A stretch of 64,000 nucleotides of DNA. Source: Bacillota bacterium. GTDB lineage: Bacteria > Bacillota_I > Bacilli_A > Erysipelotrichales > Erysipelotrichaceae. The position numbers were made by a program, and so were the translations under genes. Location of the stretch: positions 1 to 64,000 of the forward strand of contig JAEZBR010000070.1 of NCBI GenBank assembly GCA_023426935.1. Reading direction: 5' to 3'. This document shows positions 56,009-64,000 of this stretch, one piece after another (the stretch's first letter is position 1; every line of letters begins with the position of its first letter). Under the pieces are notes generated by a model that saw only the letters and a program-made list of their open reading frames with translations, was not told the DNA's origin and searched no databases.

Positions 56009-56067
56009 TTATGTTGCTAAAACTTGTAATTAATGATAATATTATGTTGCTAAAACTTGCATATAAT
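56009..56067 (+). promoter_or_regulatory. 18-bp direct repeat and -10 before DUF4143 ATPase
   Basis: TTATGTTGCTAAAACTTG occurs at 56009-56026 and again at 56042-56059, starts 33 bp apart. A TATAAT (56062-56067) follows the second copy, 16 bases before the start codon. The rest of 55789-56008 is AT-rich with no gene seen. Confidence 0.6.
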
Positions 56068-56083
56068 TTAGAAAGGTGTCTAA

Positions 56084-57451
56084 ATGTACCGAAAATACCT
56101 TAAAAAACTTGATGATTGGTTAGTTGATCCACACCGAAAGCCATTAATTGTTTGGGGTGCCAGGCAGGTGGGTAAATCCTACCTTATAAAGGACTTATTT
56201 GCTGAGACTAAATTTAAAGACAAATTCATCTATGTTGATTGTAGAATTGACTCTGATTTTGTTAATTATTGTGAAAAGCATATAAATCCTAAAGATGTAA
56301 TTAACTATTTGTCCTTGGATCGAAATAAAGTCATTGATAAGAATACTCTTTTAATATTCGATGAAGCTCAAGAATGTCTTCCAATCATTACTTTGTTGAA
56401 ATATTTCTGTCAGGATTATCCGGAGATTCCAATTATTGTAACAGGTTCAATGGTTAGAATTAAAATCCAACGAACAAATAGGAAAAGAGGAGTGTCGAAT
56501 GATAACAAATTTCTGTTTCCAGTAGGGAAAATAAATCAAATTACTGTTTATCCACTTAATTTTGAAGAATTTTTGATGAACAGCAATCAGATGTTGTATC
56601 ACAGTATCTTAGATGCCTATAAGAATAAAAAAGCTTTAGATAGAACTACGCATGAAATGGCTTTAAAGGTTTTCTATGATTACTTGTTGGTTGGTGGAAT
56701 GCCGGAAGCGGTAGATATTTTTCTAGAAACTAATAATTATCAAAAATCTCGAGTTATACTAAAAGATCTTTATGATAACTATTTGTCTGATATGGAACTA
56801 TATCAGGCCAGTCCTGAAGCGATTGTGAGGGCAAAAAAAATATTTGAAAACATTTATTCCCAACTTAATAAAGCATCAAAGAATTTTAAGAGTTCATTAA
56901 TCGAAGCAAAATCCGGTATACGGGAAATGAGAAGTCCAATCGATTGGCTTACCTTAGCATATATTGTACAAAAATCATGCTTGCTAAAAGAAAAAGTCAC
57001 TGTTCCTTTAATTGATTCTAATGAGTCATTATTTCGTTTATATCTAGCAGATATTGGGATGTTTTCATATCAAAGCGGAATTAATGCGGCAACCTTTATT
57101 GATAAGGATGCCCGTAATGCTTTATCAGGAATATTCTTTGAAAATTATGTTGCTAATGAATTGACTAATGCGGGTATTAAACTATTCTATTGGAAAGGCA
57201 AGAACAATTCAGAATTTGAATTTGTTGTAGAATTTAACTCAATAATAATTCCGATAGATGTAAAGAAATCAAAGGGTTCATTAAATTCCCTAAATGATTT
57301 CAGGAATCATAATAAAACCGATATTGCGGTCAAAATAAGTTCAAATCAATATGGATATGATGAAAAGAACAAGATCTTGACTATTCCGTTTTATGAAGTA
57401 TTTATGCTTTGCCAAGATTTGATAAGTGAGAAGGTTGATTCCTTAATTTAA
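56084..57451 (+). CDS. AAA ATPase with DUF4143 domain
   Basis: A 455-residue P-loop ATPase: Walker A GARQVGKS (25-32), Walker B TLLIFDEAQEC (Asp93, Glu94), sensor TGSMV, then a helical linker and a C-terminal DUF4143 region (LFRLYLADIGMFSYQSGI, FFENYVANELTNAGI, LFYWKGKNNSEFEFVVEFNS, IPIDVKKSK) with a restriction-nuclease-like D/E...E-x-K layout. Function of these widespread proteins is undefined. AAAGGTG ribosome site. AT-rich codon use differs from the housekeeping neighbours. Confidence 0.9.
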   Translation: MYRKYLKKLDDWLVDPHRKPLIVWGARQVGKSYLIKDLFAETKFKDKFIYVDCRIDSDFVNYCEKHINPKDVINYLSLDRNKVIDKNTLLIFDEAQECLPIITLLKYFCQDYPEIPIIVTGSMVRIKIQRTNRKRGVSNDNKFLFPVGKINQITVYPLNFEEFLMNSNQMLYHSILDAYKNKKALDRTTHEMALKVFYDYLLVGGMPEAVDIFLETNNYQKSRVILKDLYDNYLSDMELYQASPEAIVRAKKIFENIYSQLNKASKNFKSSLIEAKSGIREMRSPIDWLTLAYIVQKSCLLKEKVTVPLIDSNESLFRLYLADIGMFSYQSGINAATFIDKDARNALSGIFFENYVANELTNAGIKLFYWKGKNNSEFEFVVEFNSIIIPIDVKKSKGSLNSLNDFRNHNKTDIAVKISSNQYGYDEKNKILTIPFYEVFMLCQDLISEKVDSLI

Positions 57452-57695
57452 TACGAATAATTAGTAATAAAATGTCTAACGAGCTTTTAGAAATCGTAAC
57501 AAACGTTTCATAATGAGAAAGTAAAGTTGTTAAGCCTATTTCGTAATGGAAGATATGAACAGACATTACCAGAGTTAATTCGATACAGAGTAATGCAATC
57601 TAGCACGGACGATAATAAAGCAAACAGTTTGCTTTGTATGATAAAGTATAAGTGTTGATTTCGAGTCCTCGCTAGGATAGATAGGAACACATGAT
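57452..57695. other. Intergenic stretch with possible gene fragment
   Basis: A 244-base gap. One plus-strand frame reads EKVKLLSLFRNGRYEQTLPE and on to a stop at about 57659 (roughly 50 codons without an obvious start or ribosome site); it may be a remnant or chance. No promoter or RNA is evident. Confidence 0.3.
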
Positions 57696-60452
57696 ATGGA
57701 TAACAAACAATATCTAATAATAGTCAAAGGTGTGGATAAGACCGCTGATATTATTTCATGTAAATATAATCGCCAGATTAATAAATATGATATTACTTAT
57801 TGGAACGAGCGCATTTATTCTTATAATTATGATAATGTGCTGATATTCAAAAATCCCATTACAATTGATCCTGAATTCTGTAAAGTATATTATCGAAGTA
57901 GGGAATTAAAAGACATTGCGGAGATATACAATTTCAGAGACAAGAGCCTTAGTTATTATCATATATGCTTCAAGAATAAACTTGAACAAAGTTATTCGGA
58001 AAGTGAATTGAGAATAGTCAAATCTGTTTTAAACGATATTCATTCAAAAAGTGTTTTCGATTATTTGTATCATTCGTCAGAGATTTGTACGCTTAAAGGA
58101 GAGAATGGCGTTAAACTTTTACCAAAACAATATGAGAAAATTGATTTTGTTGGTGATGACACCGCATTATCGACTTATTTAAATCCCTCAATTCAAAAGA
58201 AGAATGAATCTGCAAAAGAGAATAAAACTTATCCAATTTTTCCTTTTGGGATTAATAACAGTCAATTGAAAGCAGTTAATAATGCGCTTAATAATCAAAT
58301 AAGTGTGATTGAAGGGCCACCAGGTACCGGAAAGACGCAAACGATATTAAACATTATCGCAAATTTAGTCATCAGGGGTAAAACTGTTCAAGTCGTTTCA
58401 AACAATAACGCCGCAATTGAAAGTATTAAAGAAAAGCTTTCTTCAAAGAAGTATCAAATGGGTTTTATTGTAGCTGAGTTAGGGAAATCAGATAACAAAA
58501 AAGATTTTATTATGAATCAATCCGGAGAGTATCCTAATTTTGAAACGTGGGAATATCCGGAATGTGAAAATGATGAGTATAAAGAGAGCTTTCGCTTAAA
58601 GGCTAAACAATTAAATCAAATATTTACCAAGGTGGAACGCTTAGGAATTGATAAACAAGAATTCAATGATGTAACAATCGAACAAAGGCATTTTAAACAG
58701 TATTTAGAAGAAACTGATCTTAGCAATCTTAGTATTAAAACTAGAAAGCGTTTAAAGTCTTCACAGATTATGAGATTATGGCAAACATGCCAGAATTTAT
58801 CTGATAAAGAATTGCCCTTACCATTCTTTTTTAAGTTTAAAAGTCGATTTATATATGGTGTGGCTAACTGGGATTTTTATCGCAATAGAATACCGACTAT
58901 TATAAGCATCTTACAAAAACTTTATTATGAGACCAAGATAAATGAATTAACTAGGGATATTTCAGATGTTGAAGAATATTTGAAAAATATCGATTCCCAG
59001 AAAAAGATCGATGATTTTTGTGACATTTCCATGCATTACTTGAAGAATGCACTATATCACCGTTATGCAAATAAAACGCAAAGAGTTACATTTGATGGTA
59101 ATGATCTCTGGATGAATCCAGAGAAGGTTCTAAAAGAATATCCAGTTGTCCTGAGTACCACTTTTTCTTCCAGAAGTAGTCTTAGTAAAACCGTGATGTT
59201 TGACTATGTAATTATGGATGAAGCCTCTCAAGTTGATGTTTCAACCGGTGCGTTAGCATTATCGAGTTCTATTAATGCGGTAATCGTTGGTGATACCAAG
59301 CAATTACCAAATGTACTGAGTGATGTCGATAAACAAATAGCAAAAGAAATATTCGATCATTTCAAAGTAGACCCAAGTTATAATTTTGCTAATCATAGTT
59401 TTCTTCAGTCCATATGCGAAATTATTCCAAATGTACCTCGAACTTTATTGCGTGAGCATTATCGCTGCCATCCTAAGATTATTAATTACTGCAACCAAAA
59501 ATTCTATGACGGACAATTAATTGTCTTAACGCCGGACGAAAATGAAGAAGATGTGCTATCGGTAGTTAAAACGACTATCGGAAATCATGCCAGAGGTCAT
59601 TTCAACCAGAGACAGATTGAGGTAGTGAAAGACGAAATATTGCCAAAGCTAAAAAATGTATCTCCGGATCAAATTGGGATTATTGCGCCATATAATGATC
59701 AGGTTGTAGCTCTTAAGAAAGAAATTCACAACGGGATTGAAATCGCAACTGTTCATAAGTTCCAAGGTCGCGAAAAGGATGTCATTATATTAACTACGGT
59801 AGATAATAGTATTTCTAGTTTTACCGATGATCCCTATTTACTAAATGTTGCGATTTCTAGAGCGAAGAAAAAATTATACCTTGTAGTATCGGGAAACATA
59901 CAGGACAGTGAAAGTAATGTTGGCGATTTGATTTCTTATGTTGAGTATAATAAGTGTTCAATTACTGAAAGTAAGTTATATTCGATTTTTGACTATCTTT
60001 ATAGTCAGTATACCCAGAAGAGATTTGAATATTTGAAAACTAACAAACAAATATCAGAATACGATTCCGAGAATCTAATGTATGCATTGATTACGGAAGT
60101 ACTTGAAGAATTGCATTGTTCTACTTGGAAGGTGATCTGTCACCAGTCGCTAAAGATGTTAATACGAGATCCAAGCTTATTAAGCGATGAAGAGTGTAAA
60201 TATGTTATGAACAATAGCACTCATTTAGATTTCTTGATTTTTAATCATGTCTCTAAAAAATCAATACTGGCGATTGAGGTTGATGGTTTTGATTATCATA
60301 AAGAAGGAACAATGCAAGCACAGCGTGATAAATTGAAAGATCATGTTCTAGAATTATATGCGATTCCTTACCTTAGATTTGCTACAAACGGTAGTGGGGA
60401 AAAACAAAAATTGGAACAAAAGTTACAAGAGATTATCCATAGTTTCAAATAG
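57696..60452 (+). CDS. SF1 (Upf1-like) helicase with C-terminal nuclease-like domain
   Basis: A 918-residue protein. Residues 1-180: no recognised domain. Helicase core: Q-motif NNSQLKAVNNAL, Walker A GPPGTGKT (207-214), DEAS at about 508 (VIMDEASQVD), GDTKQLPNV, REHYRCHP, a late VHKFQGREKDV (about 685) and AISRAKK (about 717). The last 76 residues, HLDFLIF... ILAIEVDGFDYH... RDKLKDHVL, are DUF2726/Vsr-like with Asp845, Glu861, Asp863 and His868, a PD-(D/E)xK-type site. A helicase joined to a nuclease-like end is typical of phage-defence and repair proteins; role inferred. Confidence 0.9.
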   Translation: MDNKQYLIIVKGVDKTADIISCKYNRQINKYDITYWNERIYSYNYDNVLIFKNPITIDPEFCKVYYRSRELKDIAEIYNFRDKSLSYYHICFKNKLEQSYSESELRIVKSVLNDIHSKSVFDYLYHSSEICTLKGENGVKLLPKQYEKIDFVGDDTALSTYLNPSIQKKNESAKENKTYPIFPFGINNSQLKAVNNALNNQISVIEGPPGTGKTQTILNIIANLVIRGKTVQVVSNNNAAIESIKEKLSSKKYQMGFIVAELGKSDNKKDFIMNQSGEYPNFETWEYPECENDEYKESFRLKAKQLNQIFTKVERLGIDKQEFNDVTIEQRHFKQYLEETDLSNLSIKTRKRLKSSQIMRLWQTCQNLSDKELPLPFFFKFKSRFIYGVANWDFYRNRIPTIISILQKLYYETKINELTRDISDVEEYLKNIDSQKKIDDFCDISMHYLKNALYHRYANKTQRVTFDGNDLWMNPEKVLKEYPVVLSTTFSSRSSLSKTVMFDYVIMDEASQVDVSTGALALSSSINAVIVGDTKQLPNVLSDVDKQIAKEIFDHFKVDPSYNFANHSFLQSICEIIPNVPRTLLREHYRCHPKIINYCNQKFYDGQLIVLTPDENEEDVLSVVKTTIGNHARGHFNQRQIEVVKDEILPKLKNVSPDQIGIIAPYNDQVVALKKEIHNGIEIATVHKFQGREKDVIILTTVDNSISSFTDDPYLLNVAISRAKKKLYLVVSGNIQDSESNVGDLISYVEYNKCSITESKLYSIFDYLYSQYTQKRFEYLKTNKQISEYDSENLMYALITEVLEELHCSTWKVICHQSLKMLIRDPSLLSDEECKYVMNNSTHLDFLIFNHVSKKSILAIEVDGFDYHKEGTMQAQRDKLKDHVLELYAIPYLRFATNGSGEKQKLEQKLQEIIHSFK

Positions 60453-60468
60453 ATAGGAATCGCAATAT

Positions 60469-61746
60469 TTAGTTTTTTAACATGTTAATCGGAATTACAT
60501 AAACCTCATCTTCGCGACGATAAGCGGCATTAGATAAACCACATATTACCCCTAAAAGAATCGGAGGCTTACCATTTTTCTCGCGAGCTATTTCTTCCCG
60601 GATTTTAATTAATCCCTTGGCGGCGGAGTCAATTTGGCTAGCTCCTAGTTTAATTTCAAAAGCACACCAATCACCATCGGGTAATTCAACAACCGCGTCA
60701 ATTTCTTTGTTGGAATAATCTTGATAATGGTAAAGATTTGCTCCAAATGATTCGGCATATATTCTTAGATCTCTTTGGCAAAGAGATTCAAATAAGAAAC
60801 CTAATGTTTCTAGATTAGTTAGTAATGATTCTGAATTCAGTTTTAGCAATGAACAGGCTAATGATGGATCAGCGAGATGTCTTTTTTCAGCTTGCTTAAC
60901 TCTAACCGAGGAACGGATATTACTTGAAAACGGAGGTTGATTGTCCGTTATAAATAGCCGTTTTAAAATATCTAGATAAGTGGCTAATGTATTACTATCG
61001 AGGTCCTCATCATCAATTGCTTTGATATCATTTAGCAGAACCTTGTTTGTAGCCGTAGTACATTCATTTCGCGCCAGCGAACGTAACAATAAGTTCATTT
61101 TATTTGTATCTCGCTTTATTCCGTCAATTCTATAGATGTCATCATCAATGATTGCTTTTAGATATGTTTCGTGAACTAAGGCAGCCTTAGAAGTTTCTAA
61201 GCCGATATTGCTTGGCCAACCGCCTCTTACTACTAAATCGATTATTTTCTTTAAGGATATTTCATTATTCATGGCAGGGGTAAACTTATGCTGACAAAGA
61301 TCTTGCAAAGATACTTGTCCGGATGAATCGCCCGACTCAAATAATGACATTGGTCTCATTCTAAGTTTAGCTATTCTGCCGGCACCACTATGTAAGATTC
61401 CTTTGTGGTTAGGAGTTGCTGAGCCAGTTAGAATAAATAAACCTTTCTCATTTCGTTGATCGACAGTTGATCTTACCGCATCCCAAATAGCCGGGACCTC
61501 TTGCCATTCATCGATAAGTCGCGGATTATCGCCTTTTAAAACTAATTCAGGATCGATTTGGGCCAGATTGCGATTTTGAAAATTGCCCTTAGGATCACCT
61601 AGCATGATTCTGCTTTTGCAGTGATACATGGAAGTCCAAGTTTTACCGCACCATTTAGCGCCTTCTATGCATACTGCCCCAAAAGTTGCTAAATATTGAT
61701 CGATTTGGTTGTCTATTATCCTAGGAAGGTATTTTTCGTTATCCAT
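60469..61746 (-). CDS. AAA_14 ATPase with DUF4143 domain
   Basis: A 425-residue ATPase of a different subgroup from the one at 56084: Walker A GAKWCGKT (29-36), Walker B-like PRLIDEWQEVP, sensor LTGSATPN, then DUF4143 (LGFLFESLCQRDLRIYAESF, YHYQDYSNKEIDAVVELPDG, AFEIKLG) with the same D/E...E-x-K pattern. I start at ATG 61746, six bases after GAGGTG; GTG at 61755 lies inside that site. It converges on the helicase gene with 16 bases between stops. Confidence 0.9.
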   Translation of the reverse strand: MDNEKYLPRIIDNQIDQYLATFGAVCIEGAKWCGKTWTSMYHCKSRIMLGDPKGNFQNRNLAQIDPELVLKGDNPRLIDEWQEVPAIWDAVRSTVDQRNEKGLFILTGSATPNHKGILHSGAGRIAKLRMRPMSLFESGDSSGQVSLQDLCQHKFTPAMNNEISLKKIIDLVVRGGWPSNIGLETSKAALVHETYLKAIIDDDIYRIDGIKRDTNKMNLLLRSLARNECTTATNKVLLNDIKAIDDEDLDSNTLATYLDILKRLFITDNQPPFSSNIRSSVRVKQAEKRHLADPSLACSLLKLNSESLLTNLETLGFLFESLCQRDLRIYAESFGANLYHYQDYSNKEIDAVVELPDGDWCAFEIKLGASQIDSAAKGLIKIREEIAREKNGKPPILLGVICGLSNAAYRREDEVYVIPINMLKN

Positions 61747-61774
61747 AGTAATCACCTCATCGTTATTCTATTCT

Positions 61775-61852
61775 ATTCAGTCAAATTAGTCAATTCCATT
61801 CAGTCAGATTCAGCATTTTCATTCAGTCAGATTCGGACTTTTCATTCAGTCA
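61775..61852. repeat. Four-copy tandem repeat, 23-bp period
   Basis: ATTCAGTCA occurs at 61775, 61798, 61821 and 61844, exactly 23 bp apart each time, with partly conserved spacers (ATTC after copies 2 and 3, CTTTT or CATTTTC before copies 3 and 4). On the minus strand the units read TGACTGAAT and form part of the promoter region of the ATPase gene (TTGACT, 17 bases, TAGAAT). The remainder to 61962 holds a TATAAT at 61934-61939, likely the protease promoter. Confidence 0.85.
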
Positions 61853-61962
61853 AAATTTGTTTACTGTCTAAGCATTTATACAATAATATTCAAAATTTAT
61901 TCTAAACTTGTGATTTTAACAATAATTATCGTATATAATAAAAAATTAGGAAAAACGCCTAT

Positions 61963-64000
61963 ATGCAAGTCACAAAACGCTTATTCCGAATACTTAATAC
62001 GCCATTTCTGATACTAGCTCTTTTGATTGTGTTCTCACCGATCAAAGCTACCGATGAATCTGGAACCAGCGAAGAGAATTATACCGAAACCATTACGACT
62101 TTAACCCCGCACCAAGAGGCAGTAGAGTCCGTTAACGATGGGGCATCGGCAAGAAAAAGTCGGTCATTACTTTCGTTGCCGGCCAGTTATAGCTCGGTAA
62201 CTCAAGGTAATGTAACCGCGGTTAAGGATCAGGGCAATCTAGGAACTTGTTGGACTTATGCGGCCATGGCTTGTGCCGAAGCTTATTTACTGAGCAATGA
62301 TGACGCCGATGGCGTCGATGATTATAGTAAAGATACCTTAGATCTCGATGAGTTACATTTAGCTTATTATGGCTGGCATCAATTGAACGATCCTTTAGGA
62401 TTAGTTGGCAGTGATCATACCGCATGGCAGAATAGTACGACCGGTTATTTAACGACCGGCGGTAATAACTGGATTACAACTTTTACGCTAGCGGGATGGG
62501 CAGGGTATGTAAATCAACTCAGCGGAAATACTGCTGATTTAGCTTATAGTGTCGATGATTCGCATAATTTTATCTCTAATCTTAGTAAGGATACGGCTTT
62601 TTCTAATGGTCATGATTCTTTCATTCTGACGGATACTTATGTCATCAATATGAGCGATGTTAGTACGATCAAGAATCTTTTAATGAACTATGGCGCCGGC
62701 GATATCGCGATTTATTGGGGTGCTCAATATAACAATTATCTGACTGATGCTTATTATTGTAATGATGCTTTAAAAAGCGCCAATCACGAAGTTACTTTAG
62801 TCGGATGGGACGATAATTATGCCAGAACTAATTTTAAGACCGGGACCCAACCGACCAGTAACGGAGCTTGGTTAGTTAGGAACAGTTGGAGTGACATGTT
62901 CGGTAATGATGGTTATTTCTGGGTCTCCTATGAGGATGCCGTCTTAAGCAATTCGGATGCTCCTAGTTATTCCCAGGCAACTTTCTATACCGTTAAGCCC
63001 AAAGATACTTACGATAATGCTTACCAATATGATGGCACAAAGGCCGCTAGTTGGATGGTTAGTCCATACAACACTAGTATTTCTGGGGCGAACGTCTTTA
63101 CCGCTCAGAAATCCGAACAATTAAAGGCAGTCAGTTTCTTTACCTATGACCAGACGAATATTAACTATAATGTTTCGGTTTATCTGATGGCGGCCGATTC
63201 TACTGACCCGACTTCCGGCACCAAAGTTGCGGATCTATCCGGGACTCAAACCTATGCCGGGTATCATACGATAGACCTTACTTCTCCGGTCAATTTAGCT
63301 AAGAACCAAAAGTTCTCGGTCGTTTTGACTCTAAGTAAAGCCAGTTCCGGTGCAAAGATGTTATTTGAACAGAATTGGACTGAATATGGTCAAATAAATT
63401 CTTCGTCGATCCTAGCCGGGCAAAGTTATCTCAAAAATAACTATACCAATTCCTGGGTCGATATGAGTACTAACTATACCGGTAATCTCAGGATAAAAGC
63501 TTTCACGACCAATGAAGTACCGGCGACCGCCATTACTTTAGATAAAGATTCCGTTAGTTTATTACTTAAGCTTATTCCGAATGCCCAATTGACCGCGACA
63601 TTAACCCCCACTGATACCACCGATGTGGTAAGTTGGTCTAGCAGTGATCAGAATATCGCGACCGTCGATCAGAGTGGCAAGGTTACCGCGGTTTCGGCAG
63701 GAAACGCGACGATCACCGCTAAGATCGAAGCCCGTAATTTAAGTGATACCTGTACCGTCAACGTTACGACGACGGAGAATAATATAGCCTTAACCTTACC
63801 GGAGGGGTATACCGATAATAAAGTGTTTGTGGATGGAGTCGAATATGCCGGCAGTATTACCTCTGGGGTACTATATGCCAAGATAAATACTGGAGATATG
63901 TTGACGATCTATCATTATAAAGATAATGGCGTTCCGGATGATATGAAGGTCTATCTTCTTAGTTATAGTAACGAGATCTATACCGCCACGAAGATCGACG
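61963..64000 (+). CDS. Secreted papain-like (C1) protease with Big_2 domain, cut by window edge
   Basis: The open frame runs from ATG 61963 past the window end (at least 679 residues). A signal peptide (residues 8-29, FRILNTPFLILALLIVFSPI) leads to a short propeptide and a C1 peptidase: VKDQGNLGTCWTYA (oxyanion Gln90, nucleophile Cys96), NHEVTLVGWDDNY (His275), WLVRNSWSD (Asn307). A lectin-like beta region follows at about 345-510, then a Big_2 immunoglobulin-like domain from about 521 (AITLDKDSVSLL... VSWSSSDQNIATVD... GKVTAVSAGNATITA). Likely surface or secreted; further repeats or an anchor may lie beyond the edge. Confidence 0.9.
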   Translation, partial: MQVTKRLFRILNTPFLILALLIVFSPIKATDESGTSEENYTETITTLTPHQEAVESVNDGASARKSRSLLSLPASYSSVTQGNVTAVKDQGNLGTCWTYAAMACAEAYLLSNDDADGVDDYSKDTLDLDELHLAYYGWHQLNDPLGLVGSDHTAWQNSTTGYLTTGGNNWITTFTLAGWAGYVNQLSGNTADLAYSVDDSHNFISNLSKDTAFSNGHDSFILTDTYVINMSDVSTIKNLLMNYGAGDIAIYWGAQYNNYLTDAYYCNDALKSANHEVTLVGWDDNYARTNFKTGTQPTSNGAWLVRNSWSDMFGNDGYFWVSYEDAVLSNSDAPSYSQATFYTVKPKDTYDNAYQYDGTKAASWMVSPYNTSISGANVFTAQKSEQLKAVSFFTYDQTNINYNVSVYLMAADSTDPTSGTKVADLSGTQTYAGYHTIDLTSPVNLAKNQKFSVVLTLSKASSGAKMLFEQNWTEYGQINSSSILAGQSYLKNNYTNSWVDMSTNYTGNLRIKAFTTNEVPATAITLDKDSVSLLLKLIPNAQLTATLTPTDTTDVVSWSSSDQNIATVDQSGKVTAVSAGNATITAKIEARNLSDTCTVNVTTTENNIALTLPEGYTDNKVFVDGVEYAGSITSGVLYAKINTGDMLTIYHYKDNGVPDDMKVYLLSYSNEIYTATKID

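Noticed and set aside
57508..57690. Minus-strand 60-codon frame in the gap before the helicase
   Set aside because: No ribosome site, no recognised motif, and the overlapping plus-strand frame is equally open.
61775..61852. CRISPR-like array
   Set aside because: The 9-bp repeat unit and 14-bp spacers are far too short for CRISPR, and no cas gene is present.
62222..62425. Minus-strand open frame opposite the protease
   Set aside because: The opposite strand encodes the papain active site; this is a shadow frame.

Overview
The window reads as one contiguous chromosomal segment of a low-GC Gram-positive bacterium (Bacillota). The basis is the AGGAGG-type ribosome sites, sigma-A-like promoters, CIRCE operators on chaperone genes, a sufCDSUB iron-sulfur operon, a BceRS-BceAB antibiotic-sensing module, PrsA-like foldases and an MdoB/LTA-synthase-like phosphoglycerol transferase. 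The gene set would suit an Erysipelotrichia-like gut bacterium, but that is inference: no rRNA is present to settle it. No transposase, integrase or CRISPR array was seen.

Layout. 0-2 kb: htpG (cut by the window edge, under a CIRCE operator) and a WYL regulator. 2-4.9 kb: two small unknown genes, then a complete tripartite hipBST-type toxin-antitoxin operon with three operators spaced exactly 41 bp apart, followed by a dead kptA (RNA 2'-phosphotransferase). 4.9-9.4 kb: nagA, a membrane protein, HAD phosphatase, lipase-like hydrolase, an orphan FakA-middle-like domain and acylphosphatase. 9.4-13.9 kb: Bce-type two-component system and ABC transporter with a BceR-box palindrome. 14-21 kb: FGGY kinase, flavo-diiron protein, a glutaredoxin-like protein, esterase, DUF4097 protein plus a 56-aa membrane protein, HIT protein and two parvulin-type foldases. 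21.4-26.1 kb: sufCDSUB.

26.2-30.8 kb is an accessory locus: a secreted peptide with an ABC ATPase and a DUF1430-like bacteriocin-associated membrane protein split in two frames, divergent from a frameshifted membrane-anchored XRE regulator and a second secreted protein. 30.9-32.9 kb: groESL with two CIRCE elements. 33-35.3 kb: an AbiE type IV toxin-antitoxin pair and a decayed DUF4143 ATPase. 35.3-39.3 kb: radical SAM, HAD and PIN-like genes, tRNA-Thr(GGT) and an M20 peptidase. 39.4-41.6 kb: an ArsR/CadC repressor with a metal P-type ATPase. 41.7-44.4 kb: Lrp regulator, aminotransferase and a PLC-like protein. 44.5-48.1 kb: cell-envelope genes (GT-C transferase, phosphoglycerol transferase, hemolysin III). 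48.1-55.8 kb: a DUF1836 regulator on a mirror-symmetric divergent promoter and apparently leaderless, then M18 aminopeptidase, SWIM-SNF2 helicase and two glycosyltransferases.

55.8-61.9 kb looks like an accessory, possibly defence, island: two different DUF4143-type ATPases flank a 918-aa SF1 (Upf1-like) helicase with a C-terminal nuclease-like domain; the second ATPase lies downstream of a 23-bp-period tandem repeat. The window ends inside a secreted papain-like protease with a Big_2 domain. The accessory parts (hip, bacteriocin-like, AbiE and helicase regions) look more AT-rich and carry most of the broken genes, which suggests turnover by horizontal transfer; this is a qualitative reading, not a calculation.
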